Of a stretch of 6,499 nt of DNA, positions 5,842 through 6,499 are shown in pieces. The DNA is from Desulfobacteraceae bacterium (GTDB lineage: Bacteria; Desulfobacterota; DSM-4660; Desulfatiglandales; Desulfatiglandaceae). The translations under genes were made by a program, and so were the position numbers. The DNA is taken from contig DSCZ01000398.1 of NCBI GenBank assembly GCA_011048855.1, forward strand, positions 1 through 6,499, in the 5' to 3' direction. The first letter of the stretch is position 1, and the number at the start of each line of letters is the position of its first letter. Under the pieces are notes generated by a model that was not told where the DNA came from, searched no databases, and worked only from the letters and a program-made list of their open reading frames with translations.

Positions 5842-6499
5842 GAAAAATTGATCATCACGGCGGCTGTCTGCGGCTCCGCCCCAATGAAGACTCAGAACCC
5901 GAGTGTCCCCTATTCACCTGAGGAGATCGCCGCTGAAGCCCTCAGAAGCTGGCGGGCGGGGGCGGCCATAACACATATCCATGTGCGGGAACCCGAGACC
6001 GGCCGGCCTGCGTTTGCACGCGGGCTTTTTTCCGAGGTACTCGATCGAATCCGGGCGGAAAGCGACCTGCTGGTCAATTTGACGACCAGCGGTTTCAATA
6101 TCACAGAACCCGATATCGGGCGCCAGCGATTGATGCCGGTGGAGTTGGGCCCGGATTTATGCTCTCTTGATGTGGGGTCTCTCAATTTTCGCGACGGCCG
6201 GGTTTTCGAGAATCCGCCCGCGTGGGTGGAACTGGCCGCAAAAACGATGCAGGACGCCGGGGTTAAACCGGAGATGGAGGTGTTCGATATCGGGCATATA
6301 CGTCAGGCGAAGGACCTGATTTCCAAGGGCCTGATTGACGATCCACCGTATTTTCAGCTGTGCCTTGGTGTGCCATGGGGAATCGAAGGGACGCTGGATT
6401 CCTTGATGGACATGCAGCGGAGACTGCCTGAAGGAGCCCGATGGTCGGCGTTGGGGGTGGGACCCCTCCAGTTGCCGCTTACCACGCACGCCCTTTTGA
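5839..6499 (+). CDS. Beta-keto acid cleavage enzyme (BKACE, DUF849, Kce-like), 3' truncated by window edge
   Basis: The first 220 residues of a TIM-barrel protein are visible, out of about 270-300 usual for the family, and the frame is open to the last base. Key features are the first strand [10 protein letters not shown], the helix [19 protein letters not shown], and the zinc-binding HxH pair H46-H48 in [13 protein letters not shown]. Further on come NLTTSG (80-85), [19 protein letters not shown] (145-153) and QLCLGVPWG. The later Glu that completes the zinc site lies beyond the window. BKACE enzymes react a beta-keto acid with acetyl-CoA to give acetoacetate and a new acyl-CoA. Kce does this in lysine fermentation. 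Position 14, a glutamate in Kce as I recall, appears to be alanine here, so the substrate is probably not 3-keto-5-aminohexanoate. Its place after the transporter genes suggests it acts on the imported compound or a product of it. Confidence 0.9.
   Translation, partial: MEKLIITAAVCGSAPMKTQNPSVPYSPEEIAAEALRSWRAGAAITHIHVREPETGRPAFARGLFSEVLDRIRAESDLLVNLTTSGFNITEPDIGRQRLMPVELGPDLCSLDVGSLNFRDGRVFENPPAWVELAAKTMQDAGVKPEMEVFDIGHIRQAKDLISKGLIDDPPYFQLCLGVPWGIEGTLDSLMDMQRRLPEGARWSALGVGPLQLPLTTHALL

Noticed and set aside
5910..6489. Minus-strand frames at 5910-6185 and 6157-6489 at the right end
   Set aside because: The + strand here encodes a continuous BKACE protein from TTG 5839, and the minus frames are its shadows.

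Overview
The window reads as a stretch of a Gram-negative chromosome. All genes lie on the + strand, are closely packed, and mostly have purine-rich ribosome binding sites. The gene mix fits an anaerobic deltaproteobacterium of the sulfate-reducer type (Desulfobacterota): a NarL-type two-component pair, a stand-alone NifU/IscU-like scaffold, a single-domain universal stress protein, a TAXI-type TRAP transporter, and a beta-keto acid cleavage enzyme. This assignment is inference from gene content and moderate GC. No rRNA or marker gene is present to confirm it.

Region 1 (1-1191) is the 3' end of a NarX/DegS-type sensor histidine kinase. It overlaps by 32 bases a complete NarL/FixJ-type response regulator with an intact phosphoacceptor site and LuxR-type helix-turn-helix. 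Region 2 (1192-1440) is a 249-base gap with a 9-bp inverted repeat and a good sigma-70-like promoter (TTGACA, 17 bp, TATGCT). Region 3 (1441-2387) holds the NifU/IscU-like Fe-S scaffold, with all canonical ligand positions kept, and a universal stress protein 29 bases downstream, probably one transcript. Region 4 (2388-2547) is a 160-base leader with three GGTATC repeats and a GC-rich hairpin.

Region 5 (2548-6499) looks like one transport and catabolism operon. It contains a TAXI periplasmic binding protein, a strong terminator-like hairpin, a fused DctQM permease, a 64-residue two-helix membrane protein coupled to the permease by an ATGA overlap, and a beta-keto acid cleavage enzyme (BKACE/DUF849) that starts with TTG and runs off the right edge. 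The simplest reading is that the transporter imports a carboxylate and the BKACE enzyme carries out an acetyl-CoA-dependent step in its breakdown. The hairpin after the binding protein would keep binding protein in excess over the membrane subunit.

The most interesting items are the small membrane protein as a possible extra transporter subunit, the pairing of transporter with BKACE together with an atypical BKACE N-terminal active-site segment, and the intra-operon hairpin. Nothing here looks like a mobile element, CRISPR array or RNA gene.
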